Both the position numbers and the translations under genes were made by a program. A DNA stretch of 64,000 bases, taken from assembly GCA_907163375.1 (NCBI GenBank), contig CAJQUW010005533.1, positions 707,001-771,000 of the forward strand. Direction: 5' to 3'. The notes beneath the pieces are model-generated. The model did no database searches. It was not told the origin of the DNA and saw only the letters and a list, made by a program, of their open reading frames with translations. Shown piece by piece: positions 41,405 through 53,710 of the stretch; position 1 is the stretch's first letter; each line of letters begins with the position of its first letter. This stretch comes from Prostheceraeus crozeri. Taxonomy: Eukaryota; Platyhelminthes; Polycladida; Euryleptidae.

Positions 41405-41805
41405 AGGAACGGTCATGATTTTCAAGGTAAAAATTGTAATTCTCAAATTTGAGATTCTTAACTTTTCTGATTTTTTCGGTGTCCTGGAACGGTCATGATT
41501 TAAGCGAGAAAATTATAATTCTCAAATTTGAGATTTTGAAAAATTTGAAAATTGGGTATTTTTAAAAACGCCCAAATTTATGAATTTAGGTCTTCATAAC
41601 CTGAAAAAGGGTTCAAATTCATGAATTTATGTCGTTTTTAAAAAGTACCATTTTTGAAAAAATGGTACTTTTTGAATGGACTAAATTCATGTATTTAGGT
41701 CTTAAAAACCTGAAAAAGGGTCTAAATTCATGAATATATGTCGTTTTTAAAGATGCCATTTTTTTGAATTTTATGGTGTCCTGGAACGGTCTTTTGCCCA
41801 TTACT
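41405..41805. repeat. Polinton right terminal inverted repeat
   Basis: Inverted copy of 21513-21913, ending GGTCTTTTGCCCATTACT. Differences from the left copy are few single bases. Confidence 0.9.
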
Positions 41806-41811
41806 ATCCAC
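41806..41811. repeat. 6-bp Polinton target duplication (ATCCAC), right
   Basis: Exact copy of the hexamer at 21507-21512. Confidence 0.9.
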
Positions 41812-42829
41812 CGGTCAGCAATTGCTATTTCTCGTGGAAGTTATGAATCGCAAGAGCATCGACATAGCTGGAAATCTCTCTTCAATTATTTTGTCACTCA
41901 ATTATGTCGCATCAACTCGGTAGAGAGAAAAAGAGTTAATTATACGATGGGTAAATGTCCTATCACTCCTCACTAAACCCCTTATAAATGTGTTAAAGAG
42001 ATAAAAAGATTCTGTGATGAAGCGCTCAATGATAGATCATGAACAGTGGTCAAAAAGAAGTGTGATGACGTGGAGACTTTGCAAGAGATAAAACAGGAAA
42101 ACACAAAATTTCTGGTGTTCAGTTACAGGCGTTTCTGTTGAAGGTTGATTCAGTCATCACTCAATTGATGTTGTGTGATCATCTGCAGCTAGTGGAAAAT
42201 TATGGAAAAAATTGGAAAATTTTGAAAGTTTTGATTTTTGTGATGCGCCCTATAATTGGGACGCTTAATCCGCAGCCGAGGCAGGTACATACCAATAGAA
42301 TGGGTCTAAAACTCTTGATTTAATCATTATTTCGATTAAAGCGATCGCAACACTGCGAGTTCCGTCCGCGGATTTTTGAACATTCCTTTGCCACCAGTGG
42401 CTTGTGCTATTGTTAGCATTTTTGATTATCACACAGACACCGTTTGGGATAACGTGAATCTTGCTTTAGAATAGAGGTATAATTTCATGCAATGTGAAAG
42501 ATCTGGAGCAAAAATAATTTTGGAGTTTGCTTGTTAGCTTGAAAGTTAAGCTTTATTGTGCAGCCTTGATCATAGTGATACAAATTCTCTCCATATGTTG
42601 ATGAATATGTGAAGAATAAGCACACAGTCCACGCAGCACATGACTAACATGAGCGACCATATTGGAAGACTGTAAACTCGTGAGATATTTGGAAACTAAA
42701 GATATCTGTGATGAGTAGAAGAATATCTATGACAGTTTCTAAGTTCTGGCATATTGTCCGATCTTCGTTGAGGACAAACTGCATGCACATCTTCCATTTC
42801 TACCTCATGGTTCAGCTCTAGTTCCAAAT
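41812..42829. other. Host intergenic DNA, no gene seen
   Basis: Open frames are short and without motifs. I did not recognise the sequence that was the Polinton target. Confidence 0.5.
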
Positions 42830-42997
42830 CGATTTCAGATCTACCCAAATGAATTTCAGACATTTCCAGATGAATTGCAGATTCTCCAGTTGAATTTAAG
42901 ATCCTTTCAAAGTTGGGTTTCTGATAGATATCTGAAATTCAACTAGAGAAATCTGAAATCTTCTAATGTCTGAAATTCATTTGGGATGATCTGAAAT
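42830..42997. repeat. Imperfect inverted repeat of about 168 bp
   Basis: GATTTCAGATC...CCCAAATGAATTTCAGACATT on the left pairs with AATGTCTGAAATTCATTTGGG...GATCTGAAAT on the right, with an inner pair CTCCAGTTGAATT / AATTCAACTAGAG. It could be a small foldback element. No target duplication is visible. Confidence 0.55.
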
Positions 42998-45266
42998 AGA
43001 CATGGAAAGGGTGCAGATAGTTCCAAAAGGTAATGCAGGAATGATAGAGAAGTTTTCGGTCTTTGCATATTGCATAGTCTTTTCAAACGACTACAACAGG
43101 TCTCCAAAACAAAGGAAAAAATGTCAATCACCAAAAAAAAAAATTTCAAAATTTTCCACTGGAAAATTTTCCGGAAAATTTAGAAAAAATTGGAAAATTT
43201 TCCATTTGCATCACTATCTGCAGCAGAAAGCTACTTCGCGATGATGATAATCGTTTAAATGAAATTAGACGTGCTTTCTTGGCTTTTGAATTCTACAGCT
43301 TTGCATGAAAACCATGCTCTCATCCTCAAATGCAATTATTGCAATGTTGATTGTGATACTAGGGATGTGTAGGCCTATTGTCTTCAAAATGAGACATTAT
43401 TTATCAACTGTTGGATAAGTTATGCTATTATATAATTTGTAGTTTCATTTTTTATGCCACACCCTATTTACCGGGTAAGACGGCTATCGGAAATATTAGC
43501 CATAAATCTAGGATATGAGTAAGCAAGAGCACTTCAAATTGGATTCGGAGAAGCCTTGATTTCGTTTGTTGCGAATTCATGATTATAGGGCCTACTTGTC
43601 TCAGTCCACTATCCACATGGTTTTAAGATGAATCATGGCTAATGTTAACTAATTGCATGATACACTTCGAAGATGAAGTCTGACTTTTCAATTGTGGCCT
43701 AGACTTTTTTCGTTGATTTTGGTTTGCTTCATTGTCTTCTTGCGGATCTCGGCACAGAATGCACGCACCTCATGTGGTTTACTATCAAATTATACCATCT
43801 CACGCATAGTACAAATTTCATCTAATAACTACGCTATAAAAAGCGTCGCAGTTATTGCAAAGCCGAAAGTTAGATGCATGGTTAGATCATGGGTTAGATG
43901 CTTTCCATGCATTGATGCAGATGGATAAATCCACGCATACAGCTATGGAGTTGGCTCTTACATGATCTAGTCACATCGATCCATCAGATCATAGAGCAAG
44001 GAAATATAGATAAAAATGGAATGTAGGGATCGACCGATCAGATCATTGGTTTCAGCATAGAGAAGGGATCAGAGAATAGAGCAATGTGTGATTCAGAGAT
44101 CTCACACTGGTTTAAATAAAGTAAAGAATATCTGGTATAGGCTGTACTCATTATAAGACATGCTTAAAATATCGAAATGAGACATATGATTTTGTGATGC
44201 TGCAATGTGCATCGATATAACTTTTGTCGCCAAGCGTTTTATACTTTTTATTTAATTGGTTACAAGTCTCATAGATCATTACGTGTTTAGAAATGTTCTG
44301 TAGACCAAATGTTCATAGTCAATCTGTTGACAATCTCCTCAACATACAGCGCGTGTGTTTTGGTTTCTATTCTTGAGTTTGAAAAACGTAATGCGTTCTA
44401 TGTAATGCAGAGTAGTGATACACTTGGTGGAATGCACATAGATGAATGGCCGCTGTTCAAATTGTTTTCGAAATTTTGAGGCTCAAATCAATTCATTTTT
44501 TGACAGTAAAAATTCCATTTCTGTTTCTACAGGCAAATAATAATAAGCAAAATTGTATAGGAAGCAAGTCAAACGACTGAAAGATCTATGATATTGATCT
44601 TATTGCAAAATCTGACACTTATAAAGAAGAAATTAGAATACCCCATGGTAGACAAAGAGAATAGTGAAAAGATCATCAAATTTTTAAATGTGGTCATCTT
44701 TGCATCCCGTTTACTTTCGAACAGTCCAATAACAGATTATCCGTTTTGGACGTTTCACAAAGTATTTAACAGAATAGATGGCGCACCCAAACTTCAAATA
44801 TGCCCACCTGATATGGGCCTATGCGCGTAGATATCCCACGTGTAGTGGCTTATGTCATAGCGTCCGGAGTGCTGCACCAAAACAGTGTATTACTGTTTTG
44901 ATTTAAGACCCAGCAGACCGGGCTAGAAGATGCTTCCTCGATTAATTTGAAGAAGATATTGATTTTGTTTTGCAAAACAATTGTATCATGTGTGTCCTGA
45001 GTCACTTTGTAACCATCGATCAAAATGTGAGTTGTGTAAAAACAGAAATGGTTCGGCGGACTTTGAAAGATAGTTATTCTCACGACGTCCATGCACTATC
45101 CCATCAAAAATGTAATTTCGGTTGCTTCTAAAATAACTGAAGCAAGGCCTTCACTGACTTTCCAAGTGCCTGCCTCTCAATGTCGATTTTGCTAGCCTGT
45201 CTGAATGACGTATTGCCACTCTCTACAATTTTGCTGTACCTGTTAAAGCGTGTGCATTAGGAAGAC
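42998..45266. other. Host intergenic DNA, no gene seen
   Basis: Includes a short cluster of GGAAAATTTTCC-type palindromes (about 43145-43205). A 78-codon frame at 43692-43928 looks like a signal peptide but begins without ATG. Nothing else is recognisable. Confidence 0.5.
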
Positions 45267-46640
45267 TTAAAAATATCGGTATGCATGAGAATTTTGAACG
45301 CATTTGTGAATGGTTATCAAATGCTGTAAAATCCATGCAGTAGTAGTAGTAGTAGAAGTGCTTTGACACCATTCCTTGAAACCCAGAATTTCGTCGTCTA
45401 TTGAATTTTCACTTGTCGAAGAGATAGGACATACCATAGTTACGTCGTCAGCGTACTTAATAACTTTAGTACTATCACATTTGGATTTGAAGTCACTTAT
45501 GTATACATTGAAGATGAACGGTGCTAGAATTGATCCCTGAGCAACTCCACAGATCGTATGGAAGCGATCTGAGACACAGTCACCAACCTTCACCTCACAA
45601 CAACGATTGTCCATATAGTTCTTGAGCCAAATTACGAAACCAGAGGGAAAACCCGCATCCAAAAACTTCCGCACAGTGATTCGATGGTCGATATTATCAA
45701 ATGCGCGGCTAATGTCGAATGTCAGAAGAGCAGTACCACATGTAGAGTCGGAGTCCTGAGACTTGGTTACATGATCAAGAATTGTAACTAATGCGGTAGT
45801 TGTTGATGCCTTCTTCCTGAAGCCATGCTGATTTTCTCCGAAAGATCGCTCAAAATTTGTGCGCAATTTATGGACCATGATCCTTTCGAGAACCTTAGGA
45901 ATAGTTCGTAAGATGGTTATTTGCCTGAGTTTTGTTAGCTGAGCAGGATTTGTTTTAGGGATGGGAGTAATCATTCCCTGCTTCCACTTTGTCGGAGTTA
46001 TACGAGTGGTAATTGAGTTCTGGAGAATAGAAGTTACTGGATATGCTATAAACTTTGCTAACTCAGAATAAACTCTAGTTGGAATGTCATCAGAGTGGTA
46101 GGACTTTTTCACATTCAAACGTTGGAGATGGTATTCAACTTCGCTGACAGCTATCATTGGATTCCACCCATCGTCTTGGAATATGATATCCTCCTTGCAA
46201 TCATCCCTCTGCAGTGCCTGAATATGATCAGCAATTTTGTTTGCCAGAATCAACTCTCCACCATATGAGGATATGAGATCTTCCAATCCACCGCTTGATG
46301 CTTTACCTTTAACAGTGTTAACGAGTTTCCAAAGACCGTTGGTTGTCGTTTTTAATCTTTCTGCCCAAATTAGTTTCGCATTTTTGATTTCCTTTTTTAC
46401 TTTGTCTTTAAAATGATTAAATCTTGGCCAGTCCCTGCACCTGTAAGCATTCCAGCGTTCATTTATCAAATGCTTAGTTAGTGGAGTCATCCACTCTTTG
46501 TCATTTGGGGACATTTCGACCACACGTTGAGGAATACAGAGCTCAATATGTTTCCATATTAAACCAGAAAACTTCTCCCATTGCAAGTCTACATCCCTTC
46601 GTTGATAACGTCGGACCAATCTTGCTCACAGACAGACTCC
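45267..46640 (-). pseudogene. LINE reverse transcriptase fragment (CR1/Jockey-like)
   Basis: A single open frame of 450 codons on the minus strand covers the linker (WMTPLTKHLINERWNAYRCR), then MITPIPKTNPAQLTKLRQI, ENQHGFRKKASTTTALV, LLTFDISRAFDNIDHR, GVAQGSILAPFIFNVYISDF and the catalytic KYADDVTMVCP. After KEWCQ the homology ends at a GTA microsatellite (about 45343-45357), so the 3' part is lost. The catalytic Asp pair is intact and the frame unbroken, but the fragment has neither endonuclease nor tail. Confidence 0.8.
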
Positions 46641-46703
46641 TGTAAGTATCGGACATTAGACTCACAATATATATATAGTATAGATATAATAATATATATA
46701 TAG

Positions 46704-46754
<51 letters not shown>

Positions 46755-46790
46755 TATATAGTATATATATGATATAGTATAGATGCATTT
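46640..46790. repeat. (TA)n-rich microsatellite
   Basis: A long run of TATATA with interruptions such as TAGTATAGA, lying between two LINE pieces of opposite orientation. Confidence 0.85.
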
Positions 46791-46965
46791 ACTTCGTACT
46801 TCTGCTTGAGTAATGTCATATTGCAGCCAACCACCAATGACGCGCTACTCTTGACCTAATTTTGATGCATGAAGAACATGTGCAGTTTTATCCTCCATCA
46901 GAAATATTTCCTCCATTTAGTTCAAGTGATCATAATATTGTTTTTGCAAACTCTAAATATCAATT
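46788..46965 (+). pseudogene. LINE endonuclease C-terminal fragment, inverted relative to the RT piece
   Basis: The plus strand reads LSNVILQPTTNDALLL, then LILMHEEHVQFYPPSEIF and PPFSSSDHNIVFANSKY. This is the end of an apurinic-type endonuclease domain, with the final Ser-Asp-His motif. It abuts the minus-strand reverse transcriptase piece across the microsatellite. One frame break lies near 46855. Confidence 0.6.
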
Positions 46966-48984
46966 GCTTTCAAAAGACTAGTTCGTGAAGGTATCGATTC
47001 CAAGTGGTTTCCGCAGCTATCATCCTTTGGCCAAATTATATTTGGACATTTCGTTGCGGATCTGGCAGTCGATTCTGCGTTTATTATGAAATGTGCTGAT
47101 GATATCTTGCAGAAATTGGTCAACGATGCATGTGATTCAGCATGAATTACTCGCGCAGGGAAATTATCGATAGGACAAAACGAAATCATATGGAAGTAGA
47201 GGAAGAAAAGCGCCAGCATATGATTACTACACAATCAAAAACGTTTCATGCAAGTCGATTTATTGTGTCTGTGAAGGAGAATTCAAAAAGTCTTGGAGCG
47301 ACATCTAAAATTTTAGTTGGAATCGACACATCAACATAAATATCGAAGAAAGCCTCTTATATGTCTCATTGAATGTCTAGCGGTTACTGCTCGACTATCT
47401 ACTGTCTGGACAGCAGGGTTGTGTCAGAAGTCTGCTGATGCTCCCATGTTTTGTGAATTGCCAATAACATTAGTCAACCAGCTTGACCTGATTCAACAGA
47501 GCCCATCATATTATTTATAACCCTCACCATTGTGAATGTCCTGACTTTTACCTCTCGAGCATCGCAGGAAAATGATTGGTTTCAAGATGTTTCAGATATT
47601 ATCCAGGAAACAGTGATAATCCCTTACATGATCTCCTTCTACCTAGAATGCCTTTCACTAAGAAATTTCGTTTTCCTATGGCAAGGTCAGCACACCGCAG
47701 ATCATGCTTAATCCGGACACTGTGGACAATGTTTTTTGTAGAATTATTTTGACTTTGTTCTATTTCATTGTGTTAGTGGGCACCACGATTTTCAGTAGTG
47801 GGGCAATATATTTCTTGAAATAAATGTCTTATTATTTTTATTTTTACTATCACAATCAGCGAGAACAGCAGAATACCGATATCAATGTTCATCGCAAGCA
47901 GCAAGGACAAGCAAGATAGGCTACACCATCGAATTAAAGACGGTGCCAAATCAAGCATTCAATCAAGCAAATCAATCAACTTTTCAATAACAGGGGTGGC
48001 CCGATATGACAGAATGCAACAATGTGTGACAATTTTTAATATTAAAATAGAATATGACAAAATGTATGTTTTTCATCGTTAGTGTGATGAAACATGACCA
48101 ATGTAAAAAATATCACATGTAATAATTCACATGTAGCCAAAAAATAATCTGACAGAAGCAGTGATTTTCCGTAGAATGATAAAATGTGATGAAATTTAAG
48201 GTCATCTATTTCGCTTGAGTGACATAACGACGAAGTCTTATTATTCAAAGAAGTCATTCTTTTAATGGTCCGTTATTCTTTAATGATAATTTGTACTTGG
48301 GATATGTAAGATTGATATTTTTTACTTGGTGATTCAATGTCGACGTGTACTTCCGCCAAGTAAATCGTGTTGCTATTAATCAAAAGTGCGTGGAGGTGTC
48401 TTCTTGAAGGAATTTATTGGCTAAAAATTGTGATAAAACTATGTGCAGGTTTTAGTGTTGTTAATTATTCACTTCAAAGTCGACTTTGAACCTGATGGCC
48501 AAATTGTATCATTCACTTTATCTCGCCATGTGTTTTTCGATTATCATGTCTGGCTCTTTGAAGCACTGTGATAGTGTACTTCCGACAATGCACGCGTGCA
48601 ATTTTTCCTGATTTTCCCCATGATCTAATTCGTTACTACCCCAAATCTTGAGGCAAAAGTTGAACACCTTCAATGTCAATATTCTATGAAACTGCATAAA
48701 CAATGAAAATAAGACAATAATAGTAGTTAATTGCAAGTTTCTCGATTTTGTCTCATACAACGTAGCACTGTTTGATATACATACATTATGAATGTTGCAT
48801 CATATGCTCAACCTTTTCTAACATTTAAGATTGAAATAATATTGAAAGCTGCCAATTTTCTGCACATGTTACAAAATTGGCCCTTGTGTTTCCATCAGCA
48901 TGTGACGAAGTGTGACATTAAATGTCAGTGGGAATGTGACGAAATGTGACATTTGCGTCCATCGTATGTGACAGAATGAGACAA
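46966..48984. other. Host intergenic DNA, no gene seen
   Basis: No confident gene. Repeated TGTGACGAAATGTGACAT-like motifs occur near 48900-48980, at the 3' side of the next LINE, and looser relatives near 48000-48190. Confidence 0.5.
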
Positions 48985-49000
48985 ATATATATAAAGCGTT

Positions 49001-50782
49001 TTATTTCGAAGTGAATGAAAATCGACAAGTTACAGGTAAAATTGCAAAGACAAATAGTTTGATTACAAATCCAAATTCACAAAAATATTTCCTTTGAAAA
49101 TTATTGTTGTACATAGAGCAGACCTTTAAAATGAAACTATTACTTCTACGGACAGTTCTACACATAGGTAAGAGAAATCGACCAGAAGTAGACATGTTAG
49201 GAAGCAAATGATGCACAATGTGCGACTGAGTCATAATCTTACTCAAAAATCTTTGACTCAAAAGTATACGACGTTGAGAAAGATCAGGCAAACAATTATT
49301 GTCACAACCTTTTCCACATAACAATCTATGAAATCGCCGCTGTAGACGGTCAAGTCTCATGGCATCATGGGCAGACAAAGATAAGAACAGCGGAGCACAG
49401 TATTCAATCACTGACCTGATCAAGGAATAATACAAAAGCGTCATTGAGCTATTGCCAAGGGTTCGACGGAGGGTCCTCAACGCATAAAAACGCCGTGAAG
49501 AAGTTCGAAGCACAGAGTCCACATGAGTTGACCACGTTCCTTTGCAGTTGAACCGGACACCGAGAATGGGTAGTTCTTTAACTGTCGACACATTCGGCAC
49601 CACAAAATCATCAAAAACAGCGGATTTCTTGATAGTCAGCGCTTTACATTTTGAGCTATCTATCAGCAGGTCATGCTGTTGAGACCAAGACAATACTCGC
49701 TCATGCTCTTTTAGGACATGCTTATTATCACAGTTCTTAAATAGAGGAAAGCATAAGTTTATGTCGTAATGATAATGTGAGCTATCACTAATTGACAGGG
49801 TGGAGGTTGCAACAGAGAAAAGAAACGGACCGAGGATTGAGCCTTGAGGTACGCCTGATGTCATAGATACAAGACTGCTGCAAGATACACCAACCTTTAC
49901 GTATTGCGAACGAGAAGATAAATAGTCATAAATCCACTTCACAAAATGTGCCGGCAAATAATAGTCAATCAATCTTTGAACAATTATCTCACTCTTCAAA
50001 CTGTCAAACGCCTTTGAGTAGTCGTAAGAAATCACACATGCACCATATGTCGCAGGATCATCCAAATATAAAGTCAATCTGTCATGCAGCGATGTAAGAG
50101 CACATAGAGTAGAGGAACCAGGTCTAAATCCGAACTGATGATTACCGTAGCAGCTCAGCAACTTAGACTTTTGAGGACCCAAAATCAAGCCCTCCAATAG
50201 TTTGGCAGGCAACGGCAAGACACTGATCGGGCGGATGTCATTCAGAGACGGGGATGAGCATTTAGGCACTGGAGTTATAGCCGCAGTTTTCCAAAGCTGG
50301 GGAACTCTACAGTCCCGCACGGACAGGCGAAATAGTTGACAAAGTGGTTCTGCCAGTTGTTTTGCGTTAGATCTATAGATTTCGGTAGGGAAAGCAGAGG
50401 AAGCTTTGCTCTTCTTCGCATTCAACAGCAGTTCTTCAACAATTGTAGGAGTCAACATAGGGTCATCATAAACTTCACTGGAATCCTGAAGAACGTCGAC
50501 ATTGACCACGTTTAAGTCAGATTTCAAAAAAAGCGATGTTAGATGATCGTTTATGGCTTCAATCCCTTCATCAACACTTGGATACTGTGAAAGCAGAGAT
50601 GTAATTGGAAAGTTTCGCTTGGTGCCAACATGAGAATTCACTGTCTTCCAAACATCAGTGGCAGCCATCTTTTTAACCCAAGCTTCTTTCGATTTCTCGA
50701 TAGCCTCCCTGACTTTTACCTTCAAGTCTTCATACACCAAAAAGTCACGCTTCCTGTATGCTATCCACCGCTTATTTATCAA
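49001..50782 (-). pseudogene. CR1-like reverse transcriptase with altered catalytic motif
   Basis: A long 593-codon frame has LINKRWIAYRKRDFLVYEDL, ITPVPKCSSPSLNDIRPISV, GNHQFGFRPGSSTLCALTSL, VISYDYSKAFDSLKSEI, TSGVPQGSILGPFLFSV and the tail LLYYSLIRSVIEYCAPLFL. At the place of the YxDD box it reads HYHYDINLCF: the first catalytic Asp is replaced by Tyr. The frame is otherwise open, and an early frameshift above 50782 cuts it from the endonuclease. Confidence 0.8.
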
Positions 50783-50902
50783 ATCTTAGATAACTGGTGT
50801 AATCCAAGGTTTGTCCCTGGAAGAAAATCGCACAAAAGTAGTCGGAATGCAAAAATTTACAGCGCAACTCAAAACTGTGTGAAAATAATTGCATTTCTGA
50901 TC

Positions 50903-51740
50903 CTATGACAAATCATCATCATACAGAATCTGCCAGTCAAGCTTACTGATTTCAGATGATAATCTACGTAGATTAGAATCACGAAGGTCAAAAACCTTTC
51001 TGAACACATCATGACAGACGGAATATTTGCAATCAGGAGTAGCCAACAAGGAGGCATGAGGCACAACAGAACGGTCAAAAGGAACTGAGTCGCAAACAGT
51101 GTACTCATTGGACAGTTCATCCGACATCAAAACATAATCAAGCTGGGAGTTGCCATACGTTGGTAGATTGTACATGTTTTTCAAGCTCAGAAACAGGCAA
51201 ATGTCACCAATATCAAAACGATTAAAATCCCCACAGACAATAATTTCGAAATGTGGAAAGTGAGATAATACATCATCTGTAAAACATTATAAAAGTGGTT
51301 ATTGAATCTTGACAGGGTACGGCATAATCTGGGGAAATGTATCCACAAAATAAAATGATGTTGAATGTAAGAAGTGGAATGATCAGACACTCAAGACCGT
51401 TCGGACAGTCAGTAATCATCCTACGGGAAAACGTGATTGAATCTCTCAACCAAACTGCCACTCCGCCACCAACTCGATGATGTCGGTCCTGACGAAGACA
51501 AACATAACCAGGTATGTATACGACGTGCTCACCATGCTTGCTCTCATTAAGCCAAGACTCCGTACAAACAAACACGTCAATGTCCTTCGAAATTAATGTG
51601 GCACTAACCTCATCCATCTTCGGAGCAACAGACCTAACGTTGGCACACAATAGTAACGGAAGCTTGATAGATTTACGATGAGTATAGTTGAAATTTATAT
51701 CAAATTTCAAAATCTGCAAAATGTGTACCAGATCCAAATA
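50903..51740 (-). pseudogene. CR1-like LINE endonuclease
   Basis: The 51273-51737 frame has LLLCANVRSVAPKMDEVSA, IDVFVCTESWLNE (catalytic Glu), GYVCLRQDRHHRVGGGVAVW. Another frame continues with NRFDIGD and YGNSQLDYVLMSDEL (about 51110-51180). The final motif is weak (SVVPHASLLA where SDH is usual). Two frame breaks. Confidence 0.7.
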
Positions 51741-51760
51741 TGGCGACCTACCCCTTAATG

Positions 51761-52256
51761 AGTTCTCTACCCGCTATGTCTTTGCAAAAGGAGGATGTAA
51801 AGGGACTGAATCCGTCTTGCTGGCTCACAATGGAGGATACAGCTATCTATGAGAATAGCCTCGCGTAGAGGAATCTTGCTGTGTTGCCAAAGTTATGGGA
51901 TTTGACGATAATTGGGAGTCAGCGTGTCTTCTTACCTTCAAAACTGTTGAACACTTGATCGAGTGTCAAGGAGCAATTCAGCGGTGGGTTGGCCAAGTCA
52001 CCAAAATGATAACGTAGACTGCTTAAGTTGCATAAAGACAATAAATCGCTTAAAACAAGTTTCGAGAACTGTCATGAGCATTAAATCAGCAAAATAGACA
52101 AAGTTCATGATCCACAAAATGCAGTTTTCGTGATCAGAAAGATCGATCCACCACTACAAAAGTGTAAGCAACTTTTTTTACCCAATGTTGCAAAAAATTA
52201 ATTATCATGCCTTTGAATATGTGAATTTAAAGGACGATCTACTATACATTAGACTA
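51761..52256. other. Intergenic DNA, possibly LINE 5' remnant
   Basis: A stretch near 51780-52000 reads in places like protein (KGGCKGTESVLLAHNGGYS) but no family could be assigned. Confidence 0.35.
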
Positions 52257-52280
52257 TTCACTATACCTTTTCAACATTAA

Positions 52281-52485
52281 ATTGAGAATAGTCTAGATTG
52301 AATTGAGAACAGCCAAAATTGAAATGGGAATAGTCCAGATTGAAATGAGAATAGTCCAGATTGAAATGAGAATTGTCAATATCAAAATGAGAATAGTCAA
52401 TATCAAAATGGCAATTGTCAATATCAAAATGGGAATTGTCAATATCAAAATGAGAATAGTCAAAATTAAAATGAGAATTTATTTT
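52281..52485. repeat. 21-bp tandem array in the left inverted repeat
   Basis: About ten units of the type AAATGAGAATAGTCNANATTG and variants with ATCAAAATG. In one frame they read as a 7-residue repeat (MRIVNIK), which is a by-product of the period. Confidence 0.9.
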
Positions 52486-52764
52486 TAATGATTTTTCCCT
52501 ACTTTTGACAGTTTATCCTTACTAAAATTATACACAAGACATGCAAAGACGGTAGGGGAGGATATCTGGACGTTGATAATGACTGTAGTTCATAGTTTTT
52601 ATCATAAGTACGTTTATGAAACTCACTATCTTAATTTCAAAGCATGATGTACATGTACTATATTACGTATATCGAGACAAGGTGTTTATGCATTACTTAC
52701 TTATGATACTTCATTCTTTTAACTAACACGACTTTCTCGTTCGGAGAATTACCTGCATTAAAAA

Positions 52765-53710
52765 TTATAGCTGTCGTAATCTCGCTTCAGTTTGACTGAT
52801 GCCTGCATGATCGTTGGAAAGTATACTCTGCATCTGCTCTGGAAGTTTGCTTTTCACAGCGGCTTTTAAACATGACCACGCTCGCTCGATTGGATTTAGC
52901 ATCGGGCTGTATGGTGCTAGCCGCAAAATGAAATGCATCCGAAACTCATCCTACTGAATAACGTCATCAATACCGGTATGGCATGGGGCATTGTCCAACA
53001 CCAACACAACAGTAGAGTTGTAGTAGCATTTCTCATTGGCTCGTCTCAGACATTCACAGAAACACTCTGTGGCATCTTCTTTCTTGAAGGATCATCGTGG
53101 TGTGAACTTCATGGTGTATCAAATCGACACTGCTGATACATACGTTGGCTCCTCGACTTCCAGCAACCACTGTTATACATCGAGTTCCTCGAAGTGACCG
53201 ACCCTCCTTCCTTGTGAAATGGAGATTGAAGTTTGTTTCATCCATATTGGACAGGCAAATTCATCGATTGATAATGTAAAAGATCGGTCGCAAATTGTTA
53301 CCGCATTTCTTTGTTAACTTGCATATTGTCCCTCTCTGGTTCAAAACGTATAGCTTTCAACGTATATAGAGCCATATCTAAATGCTGTCGAATGCATTCC
53401 TTTGAAACTACGATATTGTATGGTGAATTCAATTGATTCTTCAAATCATTCAGAGTTACTCTTGGATTATCCTCAATTCTCGTGATTAGAAACTGACGAT
53501 GATCATCGTTCAGTTTGTGACGACGGTTTCCTCCTCGTCGGTCAGATTTTTCGCCTTCGCGAATCCATCGATATGCAGTCGACGTTTCACATCTAAACTT
53601 GTAGCCAATTGTCTCCATTCACCACCGCTATTGTAAGAGGCCAAAATCTGAGACATTTTTTCCGATGCATCCACCTTCTTCATGTACTGGGACTCTGACA
53701 TTGTGCTCAT
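52765..53710 (-). pseudogene. IS630/Tc1-mariner transposase, DD35E-like spacing
   Basis: The start is Met at 53710 (MSTMSESQYMKKVDASEKM). It contains an HTH (GGEWRQLATSL, TAYRWIREGEKSDRRGGNRR), a second helical domain (NPRVTLNDLKNQLNSPYNI), first catalytic Asp in MDETNFNLHFTRKEGRS, second in VLVLDNAPCHTGID and the acidic end LAPYSPMLNPIERAWSCLK. About 35 residues separate the last Asp and Glu. The gene is interrupted by about three frameshifts or stops, but all three catalytic residues are present. Confidence 0.8.

Larger units (their letters stand above)
21513..41805. mobile_element. Maverick/Polinton (adintovirus-type) endogenous virus, 20.3 kb
   Basis: The element is bounded by roughly 400-bp inverted repeats that begin AGT and end ACT, with a perfect 6-bp target duplication. 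It encodes the Polinton hallmarks: protein-primed polymerase B, retroviral-type integrase, packaging ATPase, adenain-like protease, major capsid protein and penton-like protein, plus small virion-type proteins, a phospholipase A2 domain and a fibre-like protein. Internal DNA is more AT-rich than the host. Most genes carry frameshifts or stops. A piggyBac transposon (23325-25775) is inserted in it; without that insert the element would be 17.8 kb. The exact TSD and well-matched repeats suggest a moderately young copy that has since decayed. Confidence 0.95.
48985..51760 (-). mobile_element. CR1-like LINE, 5'-damaged
   Basis: The minus strand carries an endonuclease (about 50900-51740) and a reverse transcriptase (49001-50782) in the right order. 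The 3' end lies near 48985, where AAATAAAACG could serve as a polyadenylation signal. No target duplication or 5' end was found. Frame breaks separate the two domains. Confidence 0.7.

Noticed and set aside
43692-43928. Possible secreted small protein with signal-peptide-like N-terminus
   Set aside because: The frame starts on TTG, not ATG, has no splice signals, and the downstream part has no conserved features.
52303-52488. Frame encoding MRIVNIK heptads
   Set aside because: It is a by-product of the 21-bp tandem array in the inverted repeat; its mirror copy on the other side gives the same peptide.
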